In this document: positions 50,072-59,962 of the stretch, piece after piece
How the letters are laid out: each line of letters opens with the position of its first letter
Position numbering within the stretch: the first letter of the stretch is position 1
Assembly (NCBI RefSeq): GCF_004345365.1
Contig: NZ_SLVF01000001.1
Coordinates: 186,001 to 250,000, forward strand
Length of the DNA stretch: 64,000 nucleotides
Origin: Kribbella sp. VKM Ac-2568
GTDB taxonomy: Bacteria > Actinomycetota > Actinomycetes > Propionibacteriales > Kribbellaceae
Reading direction: 5' to 3'
Notes under the pieces: model-generated
Database searches by the model: none
What the model saw: only the letters and a program-made list of their open reading frames with translations
Told to the model about the DNA's origin: nothing
Program-made: the position numbers and the translations under genes

Positions 50072-50746
50072 ATCACTTCAGAGGCTGCCCTACTTTCGAC
50101 TCAGCCGACGTCTCCCACGGCAGGCGACGGGCGGATGAGCTGTTGGATCTGCTGGCTGCACTGACCACCAGCCAGGGCAACGACTCGAGCCCGCCAGCTG
50201 CAACAGCACCAAACTCGAGGGAGGTCGACACGCCCCTTCCATCAGCTCACCGTACGAACGCAGCTCCCCAGCAACCACGCTGCAGATCATCACGAAGGCC
50301 CGCTCGCCCAACCAACTCCGTCGGGCCGCTAGTGCAGTTAACTGACCACCACAGCCACGGCAATGCGAGCAGGAGCCGCGCCAGGCCACCGAGCTTGGTT
50401 GCCAGGCCTGATCGCGCGGCAGTCTTTGGCGCGCTGATCGGCGGGCGAGCCGGTGGGACGATCGAGGCCGGCCGAGGCGGTAGCGGCGCGGGTCGAGGCG
50501 GCGGCTGGTCGGCAGGCTCGATGGCCCAGCCGGGATTCAGCATCGGCGAAGGTGTCGAAGGCGGAGGAGCTGCGGCCGGGCCGGCGGCGGGGGAGCTACT
50601 GCGGGCAGATGGTGCGGCGCAGGTTGACCGGAACGGCGTTCCGGTCCTGTCGGGCGGCGAGGATCGTTGCTGTGAGCCCCAGTCACTTCTCGGAGCGTAA
50701 TCGCAGATCCGGTGGGCGGGCCAGGGCTTTTGCAGCTTGTTGCCAC

Positions 50747-50759
50747 TTGCCTAGGGCAA
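50747..50759. repeat. TTGCC-TAG-GGCAA palindrome, copy 1
   Basis: A 13-bp palindrome followed by CACT. The identical element recurs at 57719-57731, in both cases upstream of a DNA-ligase N-terminal fragment. Confidence 0.6.
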
Positions 50760-50815
50760 CACTCCGGCGGGGCTCGACGGCGACAGGAGCTGGTGGTTGG
50801 GCGCACTCTGGATGC

Positions 50816-51043
50816 ATGAACGGACCGGTGCAGGCGATCAACATCGTCTTCGACGGGCCGCCGGCACATGACGGTGGGCGGTTCGTCGAGGTCGAGACCG
50901 ACGACGGCCGCAGCATGAGGATCGGTCAGTGGTTGGAGCGCGCCGACGGCCGGTGGGTGCTCCGGATCGAGAACGTGCAGATTCCCAGTCCTGATGTCAT
51001 CAACCGCCCAGACGAGGCGGTACACGATGACCCCGAACCGTGA
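50816..51043 (+). CDS. Small hypothetical protein (75 aa)
   Basis: From ATG 50816 the protein reads I-N-I-V-F-D-G-P-P and G-R-F-V-E-V-E-T-D-D-G-R-S-M-R-I-G-Q-W, resembling short actinobacterial/phage hypothetical proteins of unknown function. It overlaps the ligase fragment by 17 bp. Confidence 0.6.
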   Translation: MNGPVQAINIVFDGPPAHDGGRFVEVETDDGRSMRIGQWLERADGRWVLRIENVQIPSPDVINRPDEAVHDDPEP

Positions 51044-51200
51044 AGCATCCCAACCCGCAGAATCCCGACCGAGTCTGACCGTGGAGCTGGCGGGCCCCAT
51101 CGAACTTGAGCTCGCCAAGGCCGTCGAGAAGCTCCCCGGCCGCAACGGCCTGCCTGGTGGGTGCCGCTGCGAATTGAAGTACGACGGCTACCTTCACTGA
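51027..51200 (+). pseudogene. ATP-dependent DNA ligase N-terminal fragment, copy 1
   Basis: 57 codons ending P-G-G-C-R-C-E-L-K-Y-D-G-Y-L-H-stop. E-L-K-Y-D-G is the adenylation motif of ATP-dependent ligases (catalytic Lys), normally followed by ~250 residues. The frame ends right after the motif. A second copy at 57742 stops at the same residue. The interval 51201-51600 holds nothing I can support. Confidence 0.65.
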
Positions 51201-51600
51201 ACTAGACAAGATCCGGATGCCCCGCGGTTGGACGAGGTGCATGAGTGCGGCGAGTCGACGTCTGACTTGCTTCGTTGCGAGATGCACCGATCAGCTCGAC
51301 TGAACGGGTGGCAGTCCGATGGACTCCGGTGAGCAATCCCGGGTTTCTTGATTCTCGTATCTGTCCGGAGTGCGCTATCGGCGCCGAGTTCGATTCACCA
51401 GTCAGTGACGGTGCCGCGTCGGGCGTCACTCATGGCGGCCCAGCCTGGGCCCGGGCCAGGACCTCAGGCCAAACATCCGCATTTGCTTGTGATGCCGGTT
51501 CGGTTCGTTCCTTCTGGTCTGACCGGTGCTTCCCGCTGGCCCGGTGAGGTGAATCGCGGGGCGCCCTCCCACAACGGGTGGCGGCGTCGGTGGAATACGT

Positions 51601-52415
51601 GCATGCGGCGTCTGGACCGTCGGGTGGTTCGATTCTTTGTGTTGGCCTATGCGCTGACAAGGTCGGCCTGGCTGCCGATGCGGTTGCGCCGACTGTTGGC
51701 AGCCGCCGCACTACCTGGGAAGTCTTGGTCCCGGCGCAGCGGCGGTGATCCTGACGGCCCGGGAGTCGGGAGTATCGGGTCTGCGTGACCTTTCGCGGCG
51801 CGCCATCCGCGGTCCAGTGCCCTGGGTGATCCTGGCGGTTGTCCTGCCGTTCGGGCTGATCGCACTTGGATGCCTGATCGGGTTTGTCGCAGGAGGCTCG
51901 CCGGTGGATCTCGGCGAGTTCCTGGGCTCGAAGGAGTATCCCAATGTCGGCTGGGAGTTGGTCCTGATCGAGGTGATCTTCTTCGGGTGCGGCGAAGAGA
52001 GCGGTTGGCGCGGGTATGCCCTGGACGCGCTGCGGGCCGATGGCCGCACCGCCTACGCCGCCTCGACGGTACTGGCGATCTTCTGGGCAGGATGGCATCT
52101 GCCGCTGTTCTTCTACGCCCACGGCTTGGCCACTCTGTCTCCGCTGCTGGTGCCCGGGTGGCTGGTCAGCCTGCTGTTCGGGTCCTATCTGACGACCTGG
52201 CTGTACCGCAGCAGCCGCGACTGCCTGTGGTGGCGCTCTTCCACGGTTGTGTCGACCTGGTGTCGCTGACTCCGGCAGGCAACACGCTGACCCTGGTTGC
52301 GGTCAACGGTGGCCTGATCGCGGCTGCCGTGTTCGCCGTGATCCGCTACGCGCCCAGCCTCGACGTGCGCCAACCTTGCACCCCGACCGACCCGCGCGTC
52401 CCCGACTCGGACTGA
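51601..52415 (+). pseudogene. CPBP-family intramembrane protease, frameshifted
   Basis: Three frames must be joined: F-F-V-L-A-Y-A-L-T-R-S-A-W (51620s), then the long piece from about 51712 with the catalytic E-E-S-G-W-R-G and F-W-A-G-W-H-L-P motifs, then A-L-F-H-G-C-V-D-L to the end at 52415. Breaks lie near 51710 and 52225. All CPBP catalytic motifs survive, so the inactivation is recent or due to sequencing error. Confidence 0.8.
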
Positions 52416-52439
52416 CGGAGGACTGTCGGTCCGGCTGCC

Positions 52440-52838
52440 TTAGCTCAGCTGGCGACCGGTGAGCCCATCCCAGCGCAGCCGCACGTACAACAGTCGGGCC
52501 GCGCCGCCAGCCCAGGGATGCGGGTCCCGAAACGTCCGGATCACCGCTAGCTCGTCGGGATCCTCGATCATCTCGCCGTCCCCCGTGGCCACCACGCTCC
52601 ACCCCTGCTGCCGCTCCAGGTCGAGCCGGTCCACCTCGAAGGCGAGCCTGCTGTTCCACGCGCGCGCCCCCAGCACGCTGTAGGGAGCGGTGCGGAACAC
52701 GATCGCGTCCTCGACCACCGAGTAGTTCACAGGCCAAATCAGCGGGCCCGAGTCGGTGCACAGCGCCACCCGGCCAACCTCGGCGCTCGACAGCAGCTCA
52801 CGGCACCGGTCATACGACAGTTCGATCGGCGCGTTCAT
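52440..52838 (-). CDS. Pyridoxamine 5'-phosphate oxidase-family (FMN-binding) protein
   Basis: 132 residues from ATG 52838. The split-barrel pattern V-G-R-V-A-L-C-T-D-S-G-P-L-I-W-P-V-N-Y and I-V-F-R-T-A, then L-A-F-E-V-D and W-S-V-V-A-T-G, is typical of F420/FMN-binding small reductases. Substrate unknown. Confidence 0.85.
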   Translation of the reverse strand: MNAPIELSYDRCRELLSSAEVGRVALCTDSGPLIWPVNYSVVEDAIVFRTAPYSVLGARAWNSRLAFEVDRLDLERQQGWSVVATGDGEMIEDPDELAVIRTFRDPHPWAGGAARLLYVRLRWDGLTGRQLS

Positions 52839-53086
52839 CCATCCAGTCTGTGCTCTGGCTCGCTCAGTTGGAATGGGTGAGCGTTCCGGCAGTCCACTCA
52901 TGGCGCTGTCACGGACGGCCTGGCGTGACCAGACATGCCGCGATCCGGCAAAGCGCCGAGGTCCCATTCAGGAGCCTGCTTGCCTTCGGCCCAGGCAGAC
53001 TCCACTGCCCGACGTGTGTGTCGCACATGTACTGATCAACACCCTCAACACGACAGTGCGCGACGCCCTAGAGACCCTGACGAAAG

Positions 53087-53305
53087 GTCAAGCACCGCGA
53101 GACGGTGGACGCGATCGTCGGCGCGGTCACCGGCTGGGGCAAGGGCAGCAAGACGCCGCTGATCAAGGTCCAGCCCCGGCTGGTCGTCGAGGTCGCCGCC
53201 GACGCTGCCCCGCAGGCCGGCCACTACCGCCACCCGCTGCGGTTGGTCCGCCACCGCACCGACCTCACCCCCGACGACGTCGACACCCTCCCCACCCACA
53301 CCTGA
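53087..53305 (+). pseudogene. ATP-dependent DNA ligase C-terminal fragment
   Basis: The frame reads V-K-H-R-E-T-V-D-A-I-V-G-A-V-T-G, then L-V-V-E-V-A-A-D-A-A-P-Q-A-G-H-Y-R-H-P-L-R-L-V-R in pieces, typical of the OB-fold end of LigC-type ligases. Nothing upstream continues the catalytic domain. With 51027-51200 it suggests one broken ligase gene. Confidence 0.65.
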
Positions 53306-53339
53306 CAGCCGGGCCAGGCACCGGCGGTGGACCAATACC

Positions 53340-54520
53340 CTGGGGAGCGAAACACCGGTTCAGGCCGTGACTTCGGCAGCAGGGCCGAGGTCGATTTATG
53401 AGTGACGACGGCATGCACGAGTTGCATGTGACCGCGTTCGACGTCGAGGCTGGAGTCCGCCACGGCGGGCTCGGCGACAACGGCGGTCCTGGTGTGCCGC
53501 TGGTGGCACTGGAGATCGAGGGGCGACCAAGCCCGGATGCCGGCGACGCCCACGTCACCCTGGCCTCGCGCCGCTGTACATAGCCGGCCAGTGCCTGCTC
53601 GACGGGTTGGTCGGCGGTGAGCATCTCGGCGAGTACGAGCGCGTCCTCGAGCGCCATGGCCGCGCCCTGCGCCATGTTCGGTGAGCTGGCGTGGGCGGCG
53701 TCGCCGATTAGCACGACGCGGCGCGCTGTCCAGGCCGGCGCCACCATCTCCTCGATCGGTGCGAAGTACGCCTCTGTGGCTTGGTCAAGCAGAACTGGCA
53801 CCGGTGCGGCGAAGCCGGCGAACGCCCGGTGCCAGTCCTCGCTTGCAGCAGTGGCCGGGTCGTTCGTGTTGAGGTCGGCATAGCAGTACACGACCCCTTG
53901 GCCGAGCGAGACGGTCAGGAACGTGCGTCCTCGGCCCAGCATGACCGTCCAATCGGTGATGTCGGAGAAGCCGTCGGCGATGAATCGCCAGGACGCCTGT
54001 CCCACGTAGTTGGCCGGGGGACCCCCAGGGCGAGGTTTCGGATCGTCGAATGGACGCCGTCCGCGCCGACGACGAGGTCGTAGCTGCCGGTCGAGCCGTC
54101 GGAGAAGGTCACCTGCGGCGCCCCGCCGATTTCCAGGTCCGTCACCGACGTGCCGAGCCGGACAGGCACTTCAGCGGTCGCCTGGCGAAGCGCCTCATGT
54201 AGCACCGCGCGCTGGATCGCGACTCAGCCGCCGACGCCGTCCCAGATTCGGTCGAGGTCGATGTTGGCGAGAAGACGGCCGCGGTGGTTGAGGAGACGCT
54301 GACGCCCGATCGGGTTCGCGTAGGCGGTTGCGGCCGGTCCGATGCCGAGCTCGTGCAATGCCCGTACGGCGTTGGCCGGTAGGTACAGGCCGGTGCCGCT
54401 CGGCTGCCAGTCTGTTGCCCGCTCGACAACCTCAGCGATGATGCCGCGTTGACACAGGGCGCGGGCCAGCGCGAGACCGGCAACACTTGCACCGACGACG
54501 AGCACCCGCGAGGCGTTCAT
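53340..54520 (-). pseudogene. FAD-dependent monooxygenase (PHBH-like), decayed
   Basis: From ATG 54520 the protein starts R-V-L-V-V-G-A-S-V-A-G-L-A-L-A (FAD loop). An in-frame TGA interrupts it at about 54224. The same frame resumes V-L-H-E-A-L-R-Q-A and D-L-V-V-G-A-D-G-V-H-S, then shifts frame near 54020 to reach V-L-I-G-D-A-A-H-A-S-S-P-N-M-A-Q-G. The C-terminus is scrambled. One nonsense and at least one frameshift. Confidence 0.82.
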
Positions 54521-54532
54521 GTTTGCCTCGCT

Positions 54533-56020
54533 CTATCCGGCACGGGCTCGGGGACGGATGTTCCGGTTCCGGCGGAACAGGTTCTGCGAGTCGTACGCGT
54601 TCTTGACCGCGACGAGGCGGTCGAAGTTGGCGCCGTAGGTCGCGCGGACACGCTCCTCGTCTTCGTCGGCGGTCTGGAAGTTGAGGTAGTTGCCCCCTGT
54701 CGAGAAGGGTCGGACGCTCTTCCATGCCTCCCGTACCCAGGCCACGTGCTCGTCGTCGGGGCTGTCAGCCTGCCATTGACCGGCGAACGCGGTCATGTAG
54801 CGGGCGTCGCGGTTGCCGACCGCCCCGTCGTCGTCTGCTCTCTCGTTCAGCTCACCCGCGAGGTGGATAACAATCGACGCCGACAGCGGGGACGTCACTT
54901 TCAAGGCACTGTCGCGGAAGATGTCGAGGAACTCATTCGTCAGGCCGGCCAGGTACTCGGTCTTCCAGTAGTAGCGGTGCCCCTTGGGCTCATCGCCGTC
55001 GAACATCGACTGCTGGTCGGTGTAGGGCTTCTCGGTGACGAGGTCGGCGATCGGGTCGCCGAGGGTGCGAACGGGGGCGAGGTCGGCCGCCGCGTCCGCA
55101 CCGCTGTGGCATATGAGCAGCGCGACTATCGGCCTGCCGTGCCAGTCCTCGGGGAGGAACGGGGCCGGAGGCGCGAGGCGCACGCTCACCGCGGCGGTCA
55201 ACTCGCGTGGCGCCGACTCGGTGAGGTTGCGGTAGGTCGCGAGCACGTCGTCGACCCGGTCGGCACTCCAGACGATGAGACCGCCGGTAACGGTCGGGCC
55301 GACGTCGTGCAGGCGGAACGTGAATCGTGTGACGACGCCAAAGTTGCCTCCACCGCCCCGCAGCGCCCAGAAGAGTTCGGTGTTCTCCTCGCGGTTGGCC
55401 GTCCGGATCTGGCCGTCGGCAGTGACGATCTCGACCTCCTCGAGGTTGTCCGCGGTCCAGCCGAAGCGACGCGTGAGGTAGCCCAGGCCGCCGCCGAGGG
55501 TCAGGCCAGCGACGCCGACCTCGGAGGAGAAGGAGCCTAACGGCGTGGCCAGCCCGTGCGCCTGGGTCGCCCGGTCGACGTCTTGGAGCAGACACCCAGG
55601 CCCGACCTGCGCGAGCCGCGCGTCCGGGTCGACCGTGACGTCGCGCATGCGCGACATGTCGAGCGTCAGACCGCGCTCGGCGATCGAGGTACCGGCCATG
55701 TTGTGCCCCCCGCCCTTGATGCTCAGCAACAGACCGTGGTCACGCGCGAAGCCGACGGCAGCTGCGACGTCCCGGGCCGACGCCGGCTGCAGCACCACCG
55801 CGGGGGCTTTCGCGACCATGCCGTTCCAGACCAGCACGGCGTCGTCCCAGCTGGCGTCGTCCGAGCGAAGCAACGGACACTCGACCCGCGACTCGAACTC
55901 GTCGAGCTGCTCTGACGTCAGCCGCACCAGTGCGCCGTCGAGTCCGGCGACGTCGATGGTGCTCGTCTTCATGCGCCGTCCATCCGCGCCGGCGAACTGT
56001 GGCTGATTCGCTTCCATCAT
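54533..56020 (-). CDS. Bicovalent-FAD oxidoreductase with BBE domain
   Basis: 495 residues from ATG 56020 (GTGAGGAGCGGC upstream). FAD_binding_4 core with G-G-G-H-N-M-A-G (His106) and G-P-G-C-L-L (Cys143), the pair that tethers FAD covalently in glucooligosaccharide-oxidase/berberine-bridge-type enzymes. The C-terminal Y-L-N-F and K-N-A-Y-D-S-Q-N-L-F-R-R-N-R-N is the BBE domain. It oxidises an alcohol, sugar or secondary metabolite with O2. Confidence 0.9.
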   Translation of the reverse strand: MMEANQPQFAGADGRRMKTSTIDVAGLDGALVRLTSEQLDEFESRVECPLLRSDDASWDDAVLVWNGMVAKAPAVVLQPASARDVAAAVGFARDHGLLLSIKGGGHNMAGTSIAERGLTLDMSRMRDVTVDPDARLAQVGPGCLLQDVDRATQAHGLATPLGSFSSEVGVAGLTLGGGLGYLTRRFGWTADNLEEVEIVTADGQIRTANREENTELFWALRGGGGNFGVVTRFTFRLHDVGPTVTGGLIVWSADRVDDVLATYRNLTESAPRELTAAVSVRLAPPAPFLPEDWHGRPIVALLICHSGADAAADLAPVRTLGDPIADLVTEKPYTDQQSMFDGDEPKGHRYYWKTEYLAGLTNEFLDIFRDSALKVTSPLSASIVIHLAGELNERADDDGAVGNRDARYMTAFAGQWQADSPDDEHVAWVREAWKSVRPFSTGGNYLNFQTADEDEERVRATYGANFDRLVAVKNAYDSQNLFRRNRNIRPRARAG

Positions 56021-56152
56021 GCCGCTCCTCACTTATCGTTGTGCTCAACGCTAAGTCGTTGCCAGGGCGGTGACTGGCGGGATTCGGCCAACTGAGTGGA
56101 CGTCTACCGAGCTGGCCGAAAACCGCTGATACGGTTGACTCCGGGGCGAGAA

Positions 56153-57607
56153 ATGAGCCACATCGTCGAGGACTTCGAGAGCTGCTACCGGCTGAGTTGC
56201 AGCCGCGATCCGCGCTACGACGGCATCTTCTTCATCGCCGTCACTTCGACGCGGCTCTACTGCCGGCCGAGCTGCCCGGCGCGGATTGCGAAGCGCTCGA
56301 ACGTCTGCTTCTACCCAACGGCGGCCGCCGCGCAGTCGGCTGGCTTCCGCGCTTGTAAGCGCTGTCGCCCCGACGCATCGCCCGGGTCGCCCGATTGGAA
56401 CTGGCGTGCCGACCGTGTTGGGCGCGCCATGCGCTTGATCGGAGACGGCACCGTCGACCGCGAAGGAGTCTCCGGGCTAGCAAAGCGACTGGGCTTCAGC
56501 GATCGGCATCTTCGGCGACTCCTGTCCGAGGAAGTCGGCGCAAGCCCGGTCGCACTTGCGCGCGCCCAGCGTGCCAACACCGCCCGGCTCCTGATCGAGT
56601 CGACCGCCATGTCCTTCGCCGATGCGGCCTTGGCGGCCGGGTTCCATAGCGTTCGCCAGTTCAACGCCACTATCAGAGACGTTTTCGACTTGACCCCGGG
56701 CGAGATGCGGCACCGGTCGGACCGTGCCTGCGCCCGGTCGCCCGGAGTCGTCGAGCTTCGCCTGAACTGCCGGGAGCCCTTCGACGCGGCCGCCTTGCTG
56801 CGGTTCCTGGAAGTGCGCGCAGTCCCCGGTCTCGAAGACGTCAGCGGCGGTACCTATCGGCGAGCGCTGACTCTCGCCCATGGCATCGGGATTGTCGAGC
56901 TGACCCCGGAAGTGCGTTCCGTTCGCTGCGTTCTCCTCCTTGATGATTTTCGCGACCTCGCCGCGGCGGTAGCACACTGCCGGCGCCTGCTCGATCTCGA
57001 CGCCGATCCCCTGGCCATTGCCGGGGCCCTCGGCCGTGACAAGGTGATCGGCGGCCTCGTCCGCGCCCGGCCGGGGCTGCGAGTGCCGGGCTGCGTCGAC
57101 GGAGACGAACTCGCCCTGCGCGCAGTGCTCGGTCAGCGCGCGTCGCTGCGGGCTGCACGGACACAGACAGCCCGCCTCGTCGAAACGTTCGGTGCGCCGC
57201 TGCGCCAGCCGCTCGGGACGGTGACCCATCTATTCCCATCCGCGGCGGTCCTCGCCGAAGCCGCCCCCAACGCGTTTGCCGGGCTGGGGCTACGCCGCGC
57301 CCCGTTGCAGACTCTCGCCGCCCAGCTCACCAACGGCGAAGTCCGGGTCGACGCCGGCTCAGACCCGATCGAAGCGCTCACCCGGCTACTCGCGATTCGT
57401 GGTATCGGACCTTGGACTGCCGCGTACGTGGCGATGCGAGGATTTCACGATCCCGATGCGTTCCCAAATGGCGACGCTGGTCTTCGCCGCGCACTCGAGG
57501 CACTGGGTTGCCCGGTCGACCCCCGCTCGGTCGCCAAGCTGCAACAGCGATGGCGGCCCTGGCGTGCATACGCCGTCGTTCAGCTCTGGACGAGCCTCGA
57601 CCACTGA
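56153..57607 (+). CDS. Ada-AlkA fusion: alkylation-damage regulator and 3-methyladenine DNA glycosylase
   Basis: 484 residues. The N-terminal Ada metal site has C37, C41, C68 and C71 (Y-C-R-P-S-C-P ... A-C-K-R-C-R-P), a self-methylating phosphotriester sensor. An AraC-type HTH follows (about 85-185). The C-terminal AlkA glycosylase has the HhH segment I-R-G-I-G-P-W-T-A-A-Y and catalytic Asp in P-N-G-D-A-G-L. It senses and excises alkylated bases. ATG 56153 is chosen from the domain start. Confidence 0.93.
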   Translation: MSHIVEDFESCYRLSCSRDPRYDGIFFIAVTSTRLYCRPSCPARIAKRSNVCFYPTAAAAQSAGFRACKRCRPDASPGSPDWNWRADRVGRAMRLIGDGTVDREGVSGLAKRLGFSDRHLRRLLSEEVGASPVALARAQRANTARLLIESTAMSFADAALAAGFHSVRQFNATIRDVFDLTPGEMRHRSDRACARSPGVVELRLNCREPFDAAALLRFLEVRAVPGLEDVSGGTYRRALTLAHGIGIVELTPEVRSVRCVLLLDDFRDLAAAVAHCRRLLDLDADPLAIAGALGRDKVIGGLVRARPGLRVPGCVDGDELALRAVLGQRASLRAARTQTARLVETFGAPLRQPLGTVTHLFPSAAVLAEAAPNAFAGLGLRRAPLQTLAAQLTNGEVRVDAGSDPIEALTRLLAIRGIGPWTAAYVAMRGFHDPDAFPNGDAGLRRALEALGCPVDPRSVAKLQQRWRPWRAYAVVQLWTSLDH

Positions 57608-57718
57608 CCGTGAGCGTTGGTCATGACCCCGCGCAGCCGCGCTTGAACGCGCTGATCTCGAGCTGCGCGGGCCGTGACGCCCTGACCGGGGCGAGGCAGC
57701 GCGGGTGGCGCGAAGCGC

Positions 57719-57731
57719 TTGCCTAGGGCAA
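57719..57731. repeat. TTGCC-TAG-GGCAA palindrome, copy 2
   Basis: Identical to 50747-50759 and again followed by CACT; here it sits 11 bp before the second ligase fragment. Confidence 0.6.
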
Positions 57732-57741
57732 CACTGGCAAG

Positions 57742-57876
57742 GTGGGCAAGCTGGCACCCGACCTGCTCGGGCCGGTCGGACTTGAGCTGGCCCGGGCCGT
57801 CGAACAGCTGCCCGGCCAGCACGCCATGCCTGGCGGATCCCGCTACGAATTGAAGTGGGACGGGTTCCTTCACTGA
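57742..57876 (+). pseudogene. ATP-dependent DNA ligase N-terminal fragment, copy 2
   Basis: 44 codons from GTG, ending P-G-G-S-R-Y-E-L-K-W-D-G-F-L-H-stop, the ligase adenylation motif. It aligns with 51075-51200 and stops at the same residue; the following bases (TGAACAAGTCAAG vs TGAACTAGACAAG) also match. The 225 bp after it hold nothing I can support. Confidence 0.65.
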
Positions 57877-58101
57877 ACAAGTCAAGCCGTCTCTAGCTGC
57901 CCAGTCCAGGCAGGCGTTGCCGGCGAAACGGTCGGCGATCCAGTCGACGTCGGGTTGCAGCGGCCAGCCAGCTCGCCCGGGCCTAGTGTGGTGTCTCGTT
58001 ATTTGCCGGTGATTGATGCGAGTGCGACCGACCTTCGACCTTCGTGCAGGGGGCTGTGCGGCATGCCAGAACCGGAAGAGCGACCAGCAGGGAACCCGCA
58101 G

Positions 58102-59046
58102 TTATCCGAGGCGCCGTAGCGCTGTCTCGATAGCGACCTCGACCCGGGAAGTCATGCCGGGCACATCGACGGGACGGCGCCCAGCGACCTGACTACGGAT
58201 CCACTTCGGCCCGCTATCGTCATAGTGCAGCAGGGCATACAGGTCCCACCACGGATCGAGAGTCACCCCGGCGATCGACTCATAGAGCGACCGAAGCTGC
58301 TCCGACCACTCGGGCGAGTAGAGCGCCGCCAAGTATCGCCGACAGTGCCCGACGTCAATCGCGCGCGCCCCCCGATGGATGGAGTTCCAGTCGGTCAGTC
58401 CAGTAATCCTTCCGCGCGACCACAGCATGTTGACAGGCAGGAGATCGCAGTGCAGAAAGACGGCAGTGTCCTTTGGCGGCGGCGCCGCCATGACACCAAA
58501 CGCCGCCTTCCACACAGCCGGCTTCTGTGCGTCGACCGGCACCTGAAACCCGTCTAGAGGAGCGATCCAAGAATCCGTCCAAGGTCTGAACATCTTCGCG
58601 GGGAGATCGAGGGAATGCAGCAATACAGCAATCTCCGCGATCCTCGTCATCCACGACCGAGGTTCCGCCGGATTGAGGTGAACATGCCCCTGCAACCGTG
58701 TCATCAGCAACGATGGCGCGCCCCCCGTCGAAGCACCAGCAACATCAGTAGCCAGGATGCTCGGAACCGGGAGCCCGCTTCCCGCCACCACACCAAGGTT
58801 GGCGATCTCCTTCTCCAAGCTCCCCTGCAGGCCAAGCCCGCCCGGGTACTGCCGCAGTACGACGAACGTTCGCATTCCACGTCGCTCGACAGTCAGCCGA
58901 TTCACGGCGGAGCAGACGCCACCGGTCAATCGGCGATAGCCAACGATGCGACTGCCCCGACCCATCGACGCCGCAACCCAGGCGAGAGTCTCCACGGAGG
59001 GCCGACGCTGCCTGAACCCGCCATCCCTCCAGTCGCCGTCGGTCAT
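58102..59046 (-). CDS. Aminoglycoside-phosphotransferase-family kinase
   Basis: 314 residues with the APH/choline kinase-like fold: a Gly-rich start (Y-R-R-L-T-G-G-V-C-S), V-V-L-R-Q-Y with the ATP-binding region, the catalytic loop L-H-C-D-L-L-P-V-N-M-L and the metal motif L-T-D-W-N. The substrate could be an antibiotic, a sugar or another small alcohol; this cannot be told here. Confidence 0.85.
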   Translation of the reverse strand: MTDGDWRDGGFRQRRPSVETLAWVAASMGRGSRIVGYRRLTGGVCSAVNRLTVERRGMRTFVVLRQYPGGLGLQGSLEKEIANLGVVAGSGLPVPSILATDVAGASTGGAPSLLMTRLQGHVHLNPAEPRSWMTRIAEIAVLLHSLDLPAKMFRPWTDSWIAPLDGFQVPVDAQKPAVWKAAFGVMAAPPPKDTAVFLHCDLLPVNMLWSRGRITGLTDWNSIHRGARAIDVGHCRRYLAALYSPEWSEQLRSLYESIAGVTLDPWWDLYALLHYDDSGPKWIRSQVAGRRPVDVPGMTSRVEVAIETALRRLG

Positions 59047-59112
59047 GAGCGCGAGCCTATTCGTCAGGGGCCTGCGGCGATACGGGTTTTGGGGCTACCC
59101 GTCCAGGGCGAA

Positions 59113-59389
59113 CCGGGGCGTGGCTGCGCGAGCGCGGCATCGCCACGACGATCCCGGAACGTGACGACCAGATCGCCCACCGCCGCAAGCGACCTGGCCG
59201 CCCGATCGACTTCGGTGACGAGCAGCGGCAGCGGTACCGGGGCCGCAACGTCGTCGAGCTCTGCTTCAACAAGCTCAAGCAGTGGCGGGGCTCGCGATGC
59301 GATCAGACAAGACCGCCCGCAACCACCACTCCGGTCAGTGCCTCGCCGCCACACTCCACTGGGTCCAGACCTTTAGCAACACGGCCTAG
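59113..59389 (+). mobile_element. IS5-family transposase C-terminal remnant
   Basis: The first frame reads W-L-R-E-R-G-I, P-G-R-P-I-D-F, Y-R-G-R-N-V-V-E-L-C-F-N-K-L-K, where the Glu of the DDE triad lies. After one frameshift near 59285 it reads M-R-S-D-K-T-A-R-N-H-H-S and ends at TAG. No terminal repeats are seen. Confidence 0.8.
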
Positions 59390-59406
59390 ACCTGCCCCAG
59401 GCCGCA

Positions 59407-59453
59407 GAAGGGGCCTCAGAAAGGCCACCCAATGGCTCTCCTGAGGCCCCTTC
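59407..59453. terminator. 13-bp inverted repeat, probable terminator of the minus-strand gene at 59474
   Basis: GAAGGGGCCTCAG (59407-59419) pairs perfectly with 59441-59453 across a 21-nt loop. Confidence 0.6.
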
Positions 59454-59473
59454 TCGATGCCAACCTGCTTTGG

Positions 59474-59905
59474 TCAGCTCGCGTGCGCTTGCTCAACCTG
59501 GATCGGCGGCACACCCGAGCGTCGCCCCATCCAGGCGAACGTCGCGGCGACTCCCTCGACGTAACCCGGGCGACCCGGCCACTCCCACCGCCCGACCAGC
59601 CGCTCAGCGTACGGCGTCTCTTCCTCGATGAGCTCCTCGATGACCCACGCACTTTTCAGGGTCAGCGGCGTCTTGGCCATCACACCGTTGCGGCCGTCGA
59701 TCGGGCCGTTGTACGGAACCCACGCGTTAGCGATCCACCGGCACGCAGCGAGCACCCCGACCAGGTACCAATCGACCTGGTCTTCAGCACGCAACGCATC
59801 GCCGCGCTGCTCGGCCTGCCACCACAGATGAGCGAACTCCGTCACCTTCACGCCGCGCAGGTGCTCCCGTCGGATGTGGTCGAAATCCCGGCCCATCAGA
59901 TCCAT
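59474..59905 (-). CDS. Hypothetical protein (143 aa)
   Basis: ATG 59905 (or 59896). The sequence has many Trp and aromatic residues: A-H-L-W-W-Q-A-E-Q-R-G, A-A-C-R-W-I-A-N-A-W, R-L-V-G-R-W-E-W-P and F-A-W-M-G-R. No known domain. A small frameshifted ORF lies just upstream, so the two may have been a gene pair. Confidence 0.6.
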   Translation of the reverse strand: MDLMGRDFDHIRREHLRGVKVTEFAHLWWQAEQRGDALRAEDQVDWYLVGVLAACRWIANAWVPYNGPIDGRNGVMAKTPLTLKSAWVIEELIEEETPYAERLVGRWEWPGRPGYVEGVAATFAWMGRRSGVPPIQVEQAHAS

Positions 59906-59962
59906 ACCACAACACGATCCCACCGGGCGCGGACACTTTCTAGCGGAGCCTCGTGTCCACAG

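Noticed and set aside
50072..50815. Several overlapping 60-210-codon ORFs on both strands
   Set aside because: All are Pro/Arg/Gly-rich shadows without RBS or domain; I see no gene in this interval.
53398..53583. 61-codon plus-strand ORF
   Set aside because: It overlaps the decayed 3' end of the FAD monooxygenase pseudogene on the other strand and shows no domain or clear RBS.
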